From positions 1-64,000 of the forward strand of contig CAAFNI010000208.1 in the NCBI GenBank assembly GCA_900764215.1: a stretch of DNA of 64,000 nucleotides, written 5' to 3'. Position numbers and translations under genes: made by a program. Source of the DNA: an uncultured Sutterella sp. (GTDB lineage: Bacteria > Pseudomonadota > Gammaproteobacteria > Burkholderiales > Burkholderiaceae_F). Under the pieces are notes generated by a model, which did not search any database, was not told the origin of the DNA, and saw only the letters and a list, made by a program, of their open reading frames with translations. Below, piece by piece: positions 8,503-14,872 of the stretch (within the stretch, counting starts at the first letter, position 1; each line of letters opens with the position of its first letter).

Positions 8503-8815
8503 GGCACACCTCCATCTTGATGATGCTGGTGGTGTCGGCTTCGACCTGTCGGCAACACTCGACCAGCTCCTCGACATAGGCAAGGTAAACCGCCTTCATG
8601 GAATTGCGACGGCCTGCATTTTGGATGCCGTCAGCTTCATCAAGGGCATCGGCACAACGCCCTAGGAGCGCGTCCACGGCGTCGGTCAAGTCGTTTAGGG
8701 TGTCGACCTTCTGAGAGCCAGCAGAACGCTTGTGGCACGACTGGACGGGCAGGAAGGTAGGCTCAGGTATGGAGGGGAATGCCGTAGATACATTACGGCT
8801 TAGAGTGCGCATCAT
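8495..8815 (-). CDS. First gene after the C4-like leader; unknown protein
   Basis: A 106-residue protein beginning MMRTLSRNVS at 8815 behind AAAGGAA. The open frame runs another ~165 codons upstream, but that part overlaps a highly structured leader and is probably not translated. The protein has a polar N-terminus and a helical C-terminal half (LNDLTDAVDALLGRCADALDEADGIQNAG...YVEELVECCRQVEADTTSIIKMEV). No family recognised. Its ribosome-binding site is complementary to a segment of the leader (CCTTTGT at 8826-8832 versus ACAAAGG at 8901-8907 on the plus strand), so it is the probable target of leader control, in the position of icd/ant-type genes behind phage C4 RNAs. Confidence 0.6.
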   Translation of the reverse strand: MMRTLSRNVSTAFPSIPEPTFLPVQSCHKRSAGSQKVDTLNDLTDAVDALLGRCADALDEADGIQNAGRRNSMKAVYLAYVEELVECCRQVEADTTSIIKMEVCHG

Positions 8816-8834
8816 TGCGAGGATTCCTTTGTTC

Positions 8835-9025
8835 GACTTGAGGAAGTCACCCACCAACCGCCAAGAAGGTGGGAGACGCCGCGCGGGTTGGCGGACTGCG
8901 ACAAAGGGACACAGCAAGCCCGAAGGCTTCCCGCACGGCATCGACCCGTAAAGAGGTACGGGCGCAATGAGGCCATGTTTACGATTTACGCCAAAAGAAA
9001 AGCCACGTGCATAACGTGACGTGGC
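8835..9025 (-). ncRNA. C4/CI-like antisense immunity RNA leader (candidate)
   Basis: Read on the minus strand, the 400-bp gap holds a chain of hairpins: GCCACGT/ACGTGGC (9025-9002), CCCGTA/TACGGG (8962-8945), AAGCC-UUCG-GGCTT (8929-8916), CCGCCAA/TTGGCGG (8894-8858), the alternative CCCACC/GGTGGG (8873-8850) and GACTT/AAGTC (8848-8835). A leader segment (8907-8901) is complementary to the Shine-Dalgarno region of the next gene (8832-8826). This layout matches phage P1/P7 C4 and satellite P4 CI RNAs, which silence downstream translation and transcription. Identification is by layout and memory of the family; no covariance search was run. Confidence 0.6.
8990..9025 (-). terminator. Terminator-like hairpin in the leader
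   Basis: On the minus strand GCCACGT and ACGTGGC flank a 10-nt loop and are followed by TTTTCTTTT. It lies ~205 bp after the 100-residue gene. It could end that transcript or act as the conditional terminator that C4/CI-type RNAs exploit. Confidence 0.55.
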
Positions 9026-9230
9026 GATAAATCGCCTTTGTACTCGCAGGCCGCCAAGCCTGCCCCCAGTCAGGCGACTGGGTAGGCACAGCATAGCACG
9101 GCATTTAGCGATTGCACAAGACACAGCCGACGCGATAGACTCTCGCCCCATCAGGCCGCCCTTCTGAGTGCTTTCGTTTCCTCTGATTCCACCCTTCGGA
9201 ACGATGACACTCCCAGCGGCCTGATCTTGT

Positions 9231-9533
9231 TTATGGCTTCGCATTGATCGAACCCTCCACGACACGACGTTCGACGCCGAAGATTCGAGGCAGGCGGCCC
9301 CGATGCTCACGCCAATACATGAACGCGGCCAGCGCCACAGAGTCCACGCGATAGGTCAGACAGCGCCCGCCGAAGCCGCCTCGGGTAGTCTCCTCAACCA
9401 GCTCGACATGATCCTCAGCTTCGGGCATGGCGGCCAGGAATTTCTCGAACGACGTTTTCAGCACAGCAGGCCGCATCTTCGGCCTGAGCTGGTGCGCAAT
9501 GTCTGAAAGTTGATGCTGGTACTTAGCGGCCAT
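9231..9533 (-). CDS. Unknown 100-residue element protein
   Basis: Start at 9533 (MAAKYQHQLSD) behind GGAGGGTTGAAC. Helical N-terminal half (DIAHQLRPKMRPAVLKTSFEKFLAAMPEAEDHVELVEE) followed by a glycine-rich turn (TTRGGFGGRCLTYRVDSVALAAFMYWREHRGRLPRIFGVERRVVEG). No family is recognised. It overlaps the end of alpA, so the two are coupled. Its place beside AlpA suggests a regulatory or excision-related accessory role, but this is only context. Confidence 0.6.
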   Translation of the reverse strand: MAAKYQHQLSDIAHQLRPKMRPAVLKTSFEKFLAAMPEAEDHVELVEETTRGGFGGRCLTYRVDSVALAAFMYWREHRGRLPRIFGVERRVVEGSINAKP

Positions 9534-9535
9534 GT

Positions 9536-9769
9536 TCAACCCTCCACATCGTCATAACGGGGACGGGATTCAAGCCAAGCGTCGACCTCATCACGACGCC
9601 ACGCAACACAGTTCGCGCCCAGCTTGATAGGCTTCGGAAATTTTCCTTCCCTGACCCAGCGGCGCAACGTCGAATTGCCAACACCGCCGAGCATCTTGCG
9701 AAGCTGGATCGCCCGAATGAGAGAAGGTCGGAGAGCGTCGACCGCTGGTTGTTTTGTTTCAAGAGTCAT
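9536..9769 (-). CDS. AlpA-family transcriptional regulator / excisionase-like
   Basis: A 77-residue MerR-like winged-HTH protein of the AlpA family. The signature IRAIQLRKMLGGVGNSTLRRWVREGKFPKPIKLGANCVAWRRDEVDAWLESR matches the family: recognition helix with STLRRW, FPKPIKLG turn, then W-R-x-x-E-V-x-x-W. The start at 9769 follows GAGGTTTGTTG. In P4-like elements AlpA proteins activate or direct excision by binding near att and the integrase promoter. An inverted repeat just upstream (9795-9817) could be its operator. Confidence 0.9.
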   Translation of the reverse strand: MTLETKQPAVDALRPSLIRAIQLRKMLGGVGNSTLRRWVREGKFPKPIKLGANCVAWRRDEVDAWLESRPRYDDVEG

Positions 9770-9794
9770 CAACAAACCTCAATGGTTAATGTTT

Positions 9795-9817
9795 GCCCCG
9801 AGCGGTATTGCTGGGGC
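9795..9817. promoter_or_regulatory. Inverted repeat upstream of alpA
   Basis: GCCCC-G-AGC / GCT-GGGGC arms around GGTATT form a near-perfect palindrome ending 26 bp before the alpA start codon. It could be an operator or a leader hairpin. Confidence 0.35.
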
Positions 9818-9827
9818 TTCGATGACT

Positions 9828-9860
9828 ACTTTAAAAAAAGAGAGGCGTCTCCGCCTCTCA
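9828..9860 (-). terminator. Rho-independent terminator of the coiled-coil gene
   Basis: On the minus strand GAGAGGCG-GAGA-CGCCTCTC is followed by seven T residues, ~75 bp past the end of the 315-residue gene and before the alpA promoter region. Confidence 0.85.
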
Positions 9861-9936
9861 TCTTCGGTGATGACGTTCGGCTTAAAAATGACCGTCACCT
9901 CCCAAACTGAACGCCACTTTCAAAATGACGTTACTC

Positions 9937-10884
9937 TCACGAAAGCATGATCGAATTGGGTTTGCTTGCCTCGTACTTTTCTTTGTACCTCCTCAAGGCA
10001 CGCTCTGCCGTTTTCCACGAAGCGGCCAGCCCCTTCTTTTTAAATCTCTCCATGACCTCGAGGGTTTGTTCCGTTACCGTGTCGAACGACATACGAAGGA
10101 CTTCCTCGACAATCTCGTCTTGATCTTCGCGTTTTAGCTCACGTTTCCCTCGGACTGCCTGTTCGGCTTCTCTCAGTGCCTTGGTGCTGGGCAAGTTATC
10201 GTATGCCAGCTCAATAGCTTCGAGCGGCCATTGTTCTCTCAGCGTGAATATCGGTTTATCGATCTTTTTATTGAGTCGACGGCAAACGGCCTGATACGCT
10301 TGAATTGGGAAGCCGTCAGGGTGCTTCACATACCCAGCTAGCCGCTCAATACCTGATGCGTCTCTCATTTTGTACCTGCGAATGCCTCTAATGAGTGCCT
10401 GAATACACTCATAAAACACGGGGTTGGCGTCTCGCTCCTCGCCTTTTCCAAGCATCTCACGAATCTCTTTTGTGAACTGTCCGAAGTAAAGCGTCGCAAA
10501 TTCTTCAGGCTCATACGCTTGCTTATAACAAGCGCGAGCCATCAACAATTTTTCATGATCCGACGGGGCGTTCGGACGTTTGGCATTCTCAAGCATTATT
10601 TGCCGATCAGCGTCTAGTTGGTCTAGCTCCCGTCTCAATTCCTTTTGTTTCGCGTTCAGCTTTTCGATTTTCTGTTCGACCTTGTTAAGCTCCCTAAGCT
10701 TCTCCGCACGTTTGATAGAGTGGGTTGCAAATTCGGCCGAGATTCGTTCAAACGAATCGTCGAAGTAAGTGCAACGACCAGCCGCGTTCTCATTGGCTTG
10801 TTTCGCCACAGCGTCGACAACCGACCCCACTCCAAACACATCCGCCGAATAGTCAAGCGACGACATTTTTGTCACATTATTCAC
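9937..10884 (-). CDS. Coiled-coil protein of unknown function in the element
   Basis: A 315-residue soluble protein. Residues ~45-100 form a strong coiled coil (RISAEFATHSIKRAEKLRELNKVEQK and onward through KQKELRRELDQLDADRQIML). The rest is helical and basic, ending in VMERFKKKGLAASWKTAERALRRYKEKYEA. No enzymatic motif is seen. The start is GTG at 10884 behind AGGAG; a CTAGG/CCTAG inverted repeat (10884-10899) spans both the Shine-Dalgarno and the start codon and may restrict initiation. It is a monocistronic unit with its own terminator. An ATG at 10866 is an alternative start. Confidence 0.7.
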   Translation of the reverse strand: MNNVTKMSSLDYSADVFGVGSVVDAVAKQANENAAGRCTYFDDSFERISAEFATHSIKRAEKLRELNKVEQKIEKLNAKQKELRRELDQLDADRQIMLENAKRPNAPSDHEKLLMARACYKQAYEPEEFATLYFGQFTKEIREMLGKGEERDANPVFYECIQALIRGIRRYKMRDASGIERLAGYVKHPDGFPIQAYQAVCRRLNKKIDKPIFTLREQWPLEAIELAYDNLPSTKALREAEQAVRGKRELKREDQDEIVEEVLRMSFDTVTEQTLEVMERFKKKGLAASWKTAERALRRYKEKYEASKPNSIMLS

Positions 10885-11016
10885 TAGGTTTTCTCCTAGA
10901 TGATGATGTTATTGTTTTCTTGATCCTCCGCTTTTCAAGCCAGCAATAAAGGCGTGGATTGAACCAACTGGAGAATGCCATTACATGCTAACGGTTTTCG
11001 GGCAATATCGCACCTC

Positions 11017-11050
11017 TGTGGAAAACTTATCCACAAGCTATTGTGGACAA
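11017..11050. promoter_or_regulatory. DnaA-box cluster inside the element
   Basis: TGTGGAAAA (11017-11025), a perfect TTATCCACA (11027-11035) and TGTGGACAA (11042-11050) lie within 34 bp. The middle one equals the consensus DnaA box. It could recruit host DnaA to an element origin or regulate the gene starting at 10884. Confidence 0.6.
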
Positions 11051-11313
11051 GTCTGTTTTACCCTCGCTCATCTGCCTAGCAGGTCAAACCGCAATTGCAC
11101 GACCTGCATCTAGACGGCCCCAGGGCCTCGCTAGACCCGCCCCTTGGGTGGTTTTGCTCCCAGTACCTTTGCCTTCGCAAACCCCGCCGAGAGGGCCGCA
11201 GACCGCGCACTCTGGAAACGAAACGGCCTCGGAAAAAATCTCAGCAACTAGCCGACGCTCGGGCTTTGCGCCTCGTGTCTCAAACAATGGCACCGAAGTA
11301 CCTATCAGCCGAA

Positions 11314-11342
11314 GGCGTTAGAGATAACGCCTCTAGAGAGGC
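11314..11342. repeat. Overlapping palindromes in the gene-free segment
   Basis: GGCGTTA-GAGA-TAACGCC (11314-11331) overlaps GCCTCT-AG-AGAGGC (11329-11342). Only one of the two stems can form at a time. No T-run follows, so it is not a simple terminator. Confidence 0.5.
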
Positions 11343-11888
11343 GACCGACGGCAACGGCTCTACATTCTTTTACATCCTGCGCCTCAGCACGATGCTGGAC
11401 TTCCCAACTAGCCGTCAGGGCATTCGCCTCATCCTCAGCACGGAAAGGCCGTACCAGCGCTCGGAGTTCGCTCGGGGTTCATCCTCCACCAGCGCGGTCT
11501 AATGGCCTGCAAAAAGCCCTCGAGCCTTAACATTTTTTATCTTTTCTCGGCTTCACAATCAGCCTCAAACCCTTGGGCCTCATGCCGTGAGGGAGGTTTT
11601 CGGAACGTCTCGCGCGCGCGTGCGCGAGGCAATGCACCTTTTCATCATCAACGGCACCACCTTCACGACGTGCAAACCCATTGCGCCACAACGCTCACCC
11701 CCTTCGGAGCAACCGCCAAAATCTCCACGAATTGCACGCGCAAAAACTGAGCTGGTGGCGCGGTCTTGAAAATCGTTCGATTTTCACTCTCAAGCCGCCC
11801 CCTTACCCCTGTCGGCGCGTTCCTGTCAGACAGTCTCGAAGCGTAGGAGCATGACGCCACAAGAGAGCCGACACCAGCCTCGGCGACC

Positions 11889-12257
11889 TTACTCCTCTGG
11901 GCTTGAGTTGGCCTCTCTCATCTTTGCATAAAGAGCAGTCATACCTGTGCAAGGTTCACTGGTCTCGACGCGAATCTCGCTCGACTCACGCCAACCAGCG
12001 CGGGACTTGAGGTAGAAAATCATGGCCGTCGTGTTGCCCTCGTTGATTTGCTCCATCAGCTTAGAGGCCACCGCACCGATGCCCTGCGCCTCGCCACGCC
12101 TGACCGCCTCAGCGAACGCCTCATCGTCTCTCAGTCGGCCATAGATCGTTGAGGCCGACGCCCCAAGAGAGGCGGCAATCTGCTCTCTCGTTAGACCCAG
12201 CGAAGCCAGCCGTTCAACCTCAGCTAGATCAAACTCTTTTTTCGGTTTCGTCTTCAT
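11889..12257 (-). CDS. HTH protein resembling phage small-terminase/regulator N-terminal domains
   Basis: A 122-residue protein, start at 12257 behind GGAGGGAACG. A helix-turn-helix is obvious: LAEVERLASLGLTREQIAASLGASASTIYGRLRDDEAF (~residues 10-47). The C-terminal half has KLMEQINEGNTTAMIFYLKSRAGWRESSEI, a combination seen in many phage HTH proteins that resemble small terminase subunits (DNA-recognition HTH plus oligomerisation helix). If it is TerS-like it could mark element DNA for packaging by a helper; a plain transcription factor is equally possible. It is flanked by gene-free DNA on both sides. Confidence 0.65.
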   Translation of the reverse strand: MKTKPKKEFDLAEVERLASLGLTREQIAASLGASASTIYGRLRDDEAFAEAVRRGEAQGIGAVASKLMEQINEGNTTAMIFYLKSRAGWRESSEIRVETSEPCTGMTALYAKMREANSSPEE

Positions 12258-12555
12258 CGTTCCCTCCTGCCCTTTTAGGTTCTGCGAATTCTTCAAATTG
12301 TCGCACCGACCAACTATTCGGCCGTGTAAATCCTCATGGATTGACGCCATATAGGCGCCATCTTCAAGCCGTTGGCGCGGAAGGGGTTCAGCCGCTTTCA
12401 AGCCCTTTTAGACGCCATCCCCGTCAAGCATCATGATCACGGTTTTATAGGGGTGTCAAAAAGGACAATTTCTCGACCATGCTCTCGAGGCGCTGGACGT
12501 TCGCGCCATGGTCGACTCCTTTTTTATGGCCTGCTCAAATTGCTCATTCCCGTCT
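12258..12555. other. Intergenic segment upstream of the HTH gene
   Basis: About 300 bp with no convincing gene. It contains the ribosome-binding site of the HTH gene at its left end, a GGGGTGTC octamer at ~12450 like those near the att sites, and a short GCGCCATGG-type imperfect palindrome near 12500. Confidence 0.35.
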
Positions 12556-12744
12556 TTATTTTCTCCGAAGCTCTCTCGCCAATGGATTGCCCTTCTGTGC
12601 GCTCTCTCGTGCGTTCTGAGCGCGTCTCACAGCCTCCACGCCTGATTGCTCATCGGCGGCATAAGCTCGAAGCCATGCGGCCAAATTGACCGCCATGGGC
12701 TTGATGGTCTTACCCGATCGACACCTTCTCAAGTGATTTGTCAT
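12556..12744 (-). CDS. Possible 62-residue basic protein
   Basis: A short open frame with AAGGA just ahead of its ATG at 12744. The product (MTNHLRRCRSGKTIKPMAVNL, then an Ala-rich helix and KGNPLARELRRK) is very basic. No family is recognised. It lies between the iteron region and the HTH gene on the same strand as the other element genes. It may be a genuine small DNA-binding protein or a chance ORF. Confidence 0.4.
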   Translation of the reverse strand: MTNHLRRCRSGKTIKPMAVNLAAWLRAYAADEQSGVEAVRRAQNARESAQKGNPLARELRRK

Positions 12745-12857
12745 CGTCCTTCTCTAGAGTGAATTGTTGGATGAAAGAGAGCCAGCAGACAAAAGAACAA
12801 GGATAGGAGATAGATATAGATTTTTATTATTTATTCTTTTCTTTCTTCTCTCTCTTC

Positions 12858-13005
12858 TGTCCCACCTGTTTCGACCAAAGTCCCACCTCTCTTCGGTAAA
12901 GTCCCACCTCATTCGGCCAAAGTCCCACATTAGCAGATTCCTCGCTCTTCCCTGCGGCACAAGGGATAGCACAGAAAAAGGGCATCTAGTCCCACCAGTC
13001 CCACC
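12858..13005. repeat. Right iteron cluster (AGTCCCACC)
   Basis: TGTCCCACC, AGTCCCACC, AGTCCCACC and AGTCCCACA start at 12858, 12879, 12900 and 12921, exactly 21 bp (two helical turns) apart, with a TTCGGCCAAA-like spacer. Two abutting copies follow at 12988-13005. They are the reverse complement of the left cluster. Single TGTCCCACG/GTCCCACT copies extend into the integrase 3' end (~13098, ~13121). The whole 12745-13087 gap appears to be this cis-acting region. Confidence 0.7.
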
Positions 13006-13087
13006 ATTTTTTTTCTTGTTTCCTAGTCGAATGACATTCAGACAAAGAAAAGCCTCGACACCGCAAACGGCTCGAGGCTGGTTTGTT

Positions 13088-14545
13088 TTAGGCGTTCTGT
13101 CCCACGATTTTCTGCCAGGCGTCCCACTCTGGGGCGTCGGATTCATCAGGGTATCGGCCAGTGATGAGGAATCGCCCCCACAGCGTGGCGGCCTCTCGAC
13201 GGCGTTTTATTTTCGGATGCCGACGGTACGCTCCATTTAGCGGATCGCCCTTAGCCTTCCCAGCGTTATGGTCTAGGCACAGCTCGACGGCCAGCTTACT
13301 GATCATGGCGTCGACAGCATGTTCATCATCTTCTGACCACGTGGCGAATGTCGTCCGACAGAGTGCATGAGGCACGACCACACGGGAACGCCCTTGATCG
13401 TCTTTCATCGTCCAATCTCGCCACTCTGGGAGGCCGCGCTCTCGCCGCCGCTTGTTCATGGCGTCAATGACACGCCTCAGTGAGGTTTGTGTGATTGCAT
13501 TCTGACCGCCATCAGCAGAGAACACACAGTCGCCTTCGAAGCGAGGCATGGACTTCAGAAAGGCCACTGCGTACTGGGACAGGTAGGAGACATAAAAGCC
13601 AGCGCCCTTTTTCTTGCGATTCTCCTCTTTAACTTGGCAGGATTCATCTTCCCAGTCGACGGCACTCCATCGGAGTTCTCTAAAACTGCCACCTCTGAGA
13701 GCGGTCAGCATTCCGAAGATCAGCGCATTGCGTCCACTCGACGGCGGCAATTCGCACAACTCTCGAAAGAATGTGGGCGCTTCCCTGTAGTCAATCGTCG
13801 GGTTGTTCCCGCCCTTCGGAATCAAGTGCAGTATCGGCGCATAGAGCGCGGCCAGCCTCGACCCCTTGACCAGCGAAGCGGGAAGAATGCCTTCTGCTCT
13901 CAGCCCTTGACCGACCGCCCACTCACAGACACCATTGATGTAATCCCTGATCTTTCTGGACGTGGCCTCGGTGACTTCAAAAAGCCAGTCGTCTTTGGTC
14001 AATGCTTCGAACACATCGTCGGCGTCTACTTCCCCGACGGGTTTACTACCGAACACAGGGAACGCGCGCGACTGCAAGCCGCTCATGACGTTTCGTTCTC
14101 TGTACTTATTGTTGACCGCCCAGCTAGCCGCGTTCATTGCGACATAGTCCACGGCGGCCTGCTCGAACGTAATGGCCTTGACCTTCGCCAGCTCTTTGGC
14201 CTCTCGTTCGGCGGACTTCTGGTTCTCAGCTTCGACCAGGGGATCAATGCCAGCCAGCAATGAGGCACGATACTCTCTCGCCTTTGCTCTCGCTTCTGAG
14301 AGGCCACAGGCCGAGCCGTTCGGTTCATAGGTCAAGCCATAGAGAGAGCGGTCGATAGCCTTCCCGTTTATCTTGCAACGAATGATCCATCGGCGGCTAC
14401 ACCCGCTCGAAGTTTTCTGGAGGAGCAGGTACAGGCCAGCAACGCCGCCGACGGCAATCTTGAGCCGCTGTGCGTCGGACTGTTCAAATTTTCGGATGAT
14501 CGGGTTCAGCTGGTTAGGGAGTAGCTCTTGGGATACCTTCGGCAT
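13088..14545 (-). CDS. int: P4-type tyrosine integrase
   Basis: A 485-residue site-specific recombinase that would integrate and excise the element at tRNA-Arg. Start chosen at 14545 (MPKVSQELL); the frame is open to 14659, but that extension merely translates the arm repeat. Layout: N-terminal arm-binding DUF4102-like domain (RLKIAVGGVAGLYLLLQ...RWIIRCKINGKAIDRSLYGL), SAM-like core domain (~90-200), and a C-terminal catalytic domain with the first Arg in MLTALRGGSFRELRW, PHALCRTTFATW (His and second Arg) and the nucleophile Tyr in GAYRRHPKIKRRREAATLWGRF. Its 3' end carries iteron-like copies. It lies 200 bp from the tRNA and attR. Confidence 0.92.
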   Translation of the reverse strand: MPKVSQELLPNQLNPIIRKFEQSDAQRLKIAVGGVAGLYLLLQKTSSGCSRRWIIRCKINGKAIDRSLYGLTYEPNGSACGLSEARAKAREYRASLLAGIDPLVEAENQKSAEREAKELAKVKAITFEQAAVDYVAMNAASWAVNNKYRERNVMSGLQSRAFPVFGSKPVGEVDADDVFEALTKDDWLFEVTEATSRKIRDYINGVCEWAVGQGLRAEGILPASLVKGSRLAALYAPILHLIPKGGNNPTIDYREAPTFFRELCELPPSSGRNALIFGMLTALRGGSFRELRWSAVDWEDESCQVKEENRKKKGAGFYVSYLSQYAVAFLKSMPRFEGDCVFSADGGQNAITQTSLRRVIDAMNKRRRERGLPEWRDWTMKDDQGRSRVVVPHALCRTTFATWSEDDEHAVDAMISKLAVELCLDHNAGKAKGDPLNGAYRRHPKIKRRREAATLWGRFLITGRYPDESDAPEWDAWQKIVGQNA

Positions 14546-14598
14546 GAAACGCTCGTTTATTGGGGTGTCAAGGTCAGGCACAGCGCCGACCTCATGAG

Positions 14599-14621
14599 AT
14601 ACCCCTATAGATACCCCAATA
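14599..14621. repeat. Right-end copy of the integrase arm-type repeat
   Basis: Identical over 23 bp to 4459-4481: two GGGGTATC units (minus strand) separated by TATA. A related GGGGTGTC lies at 14562-14569. They precede the integrase start and lie ~130 bp from the attR core, so they may serve both recombination and integrase autoregulation. Confidence 0.5.
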
Positions 14622-14705
14622 AATAATGGGATGTCAAGGCACTGCACGGCACACCCCAATACACTCGCGAAAGCTCAATTCCTTGAAAACCCCTGTGGCA
14701 AAAGG

Positions 14706-14735
14706 AAAGCCCGCACAGTATGGCACTGTTCGGGC
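14706..14735 (-). terminator. Terminator of tRNA-Arg
   Basis: On the minus strand AAGCCCG-A-ACAGT-GCCAT-ACTGT-G-CGGGCTT is followed by TCCTTTT, immediately after the tRNA. It is duplicated at the left end of the element. Confidence 0.8.
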
Positions 14736-14764
14736 TTGTTGTTTGGTCCCCGCGACAGGAATCG
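14706..14764. repeat. attR: right attachment-site repeat
   Basis: Contains the two blocks shared with attL (14706-14728 and 14750-14764). The core CCGCGACAGGAATCG covers part of the acceptor and T arms of tRNA-Arg, so the tRNA stays intact on this side. Confidence 0.75.
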
Positions 14765-14818
14765 AACCTGTACCGCAGCCTTCGGAGGGCTGCATGATAT
14801 CCATTTCACCACGCGGAG
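14744..14818 (-). tRNA. tRNA-Arg (anticodon CCG)
   Basis: A 75-nt cloverleaf on the minus strand with encoded CCA. The acceptor stem CTCCGCG/CGCGGGG has one U-G pair. The anticodon stem CAGCC/GGCTG holds the loop CTCCGAA (CCG at positions 34-36). The T arm contains GGTTCGATTCC. It decodes CGG and serves as the integration target. Confidence 0.95.
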
Positions 14819-14872
14819 GAGACAGCCATTATAACGGAAATCCAAGCTTGGTAAAAGGAGCCGCACTCGTGG

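Larger units (their letters stand above)
10885..11888. other. One-kilobase gene-free segment of the element
   Basis: Several overlapping ORFs on both strands exist, but none has a convincing ribosome-binding site or recognisable protein character. The stretch contains three DnaA-box-like 9-mers (11017-11050), overlapping palindromes (11314-11342) and a CG-alternating palindrome at ~11607-11630. It may be a cis-acting region (origin, packaging or termination) or hold an unrecognised small RNA. Confidence 0.5.
4403..14764. mobile_element. P4-like integrated satellite or integrative element in tRNA-Arg(CCG), ~10.4 kb
   Basis: Bounded by the 15-bp direct repeat CCGCGACAGGAATCG at 4403-4417 and 14750-14764, the right copy lying inside tRNA-Arg. 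The integrase gene is next to the right end. Genes, mostly minus strand: P4-type tyrosine integrase, a 62-residue ORF, an HTH protein, a coiled-coil protein, AlpA, a 100-residue unknown, three small overlapping genes, a Toprim/primase-like protein and a DUF927 ATPase. I see no capsid, portal, large-terminase, tail or conjugation genes. Size and gene kit resemble P4-type satellites, which borrow a helper's virion. An integrative element that only replicates and moves is the alternative. Confidence 0.85.

Noticed and set aside
8816..9310. Upstream extension of the 106-residue gene to a 271-residue protein
   Set aside because: The extension overlaps dense stem-loops and a terminator-like hairpin, while a good start with a Shine-Dalgarno exists at 8815.
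11084..11502. Overlapping ORFs on both strands in the gene-free segment
   Set aside because: Proline/arginine-rich, no ribosome-binding site, no recognisable domain, and they compete with each other.
12858..13005. CRISPR array
   Set aside because: Repeat units are only 9 bp with 12-bp similar spacers, and there are no cas genes.
12754..13146. ORF encoding repeated WDFGR/WDF motifs
   Set aside because: The peptide repeat is a by-product of the 21-bp-spaced AGTCCCACC iterons; there is no ribosome-binding site or family.
14546..14659. N-terminal extension of the integrase
   Set aside because: It is encoded by arm repeats; integrases of this type begin near MPKVSQ and the extension has no family similarity.
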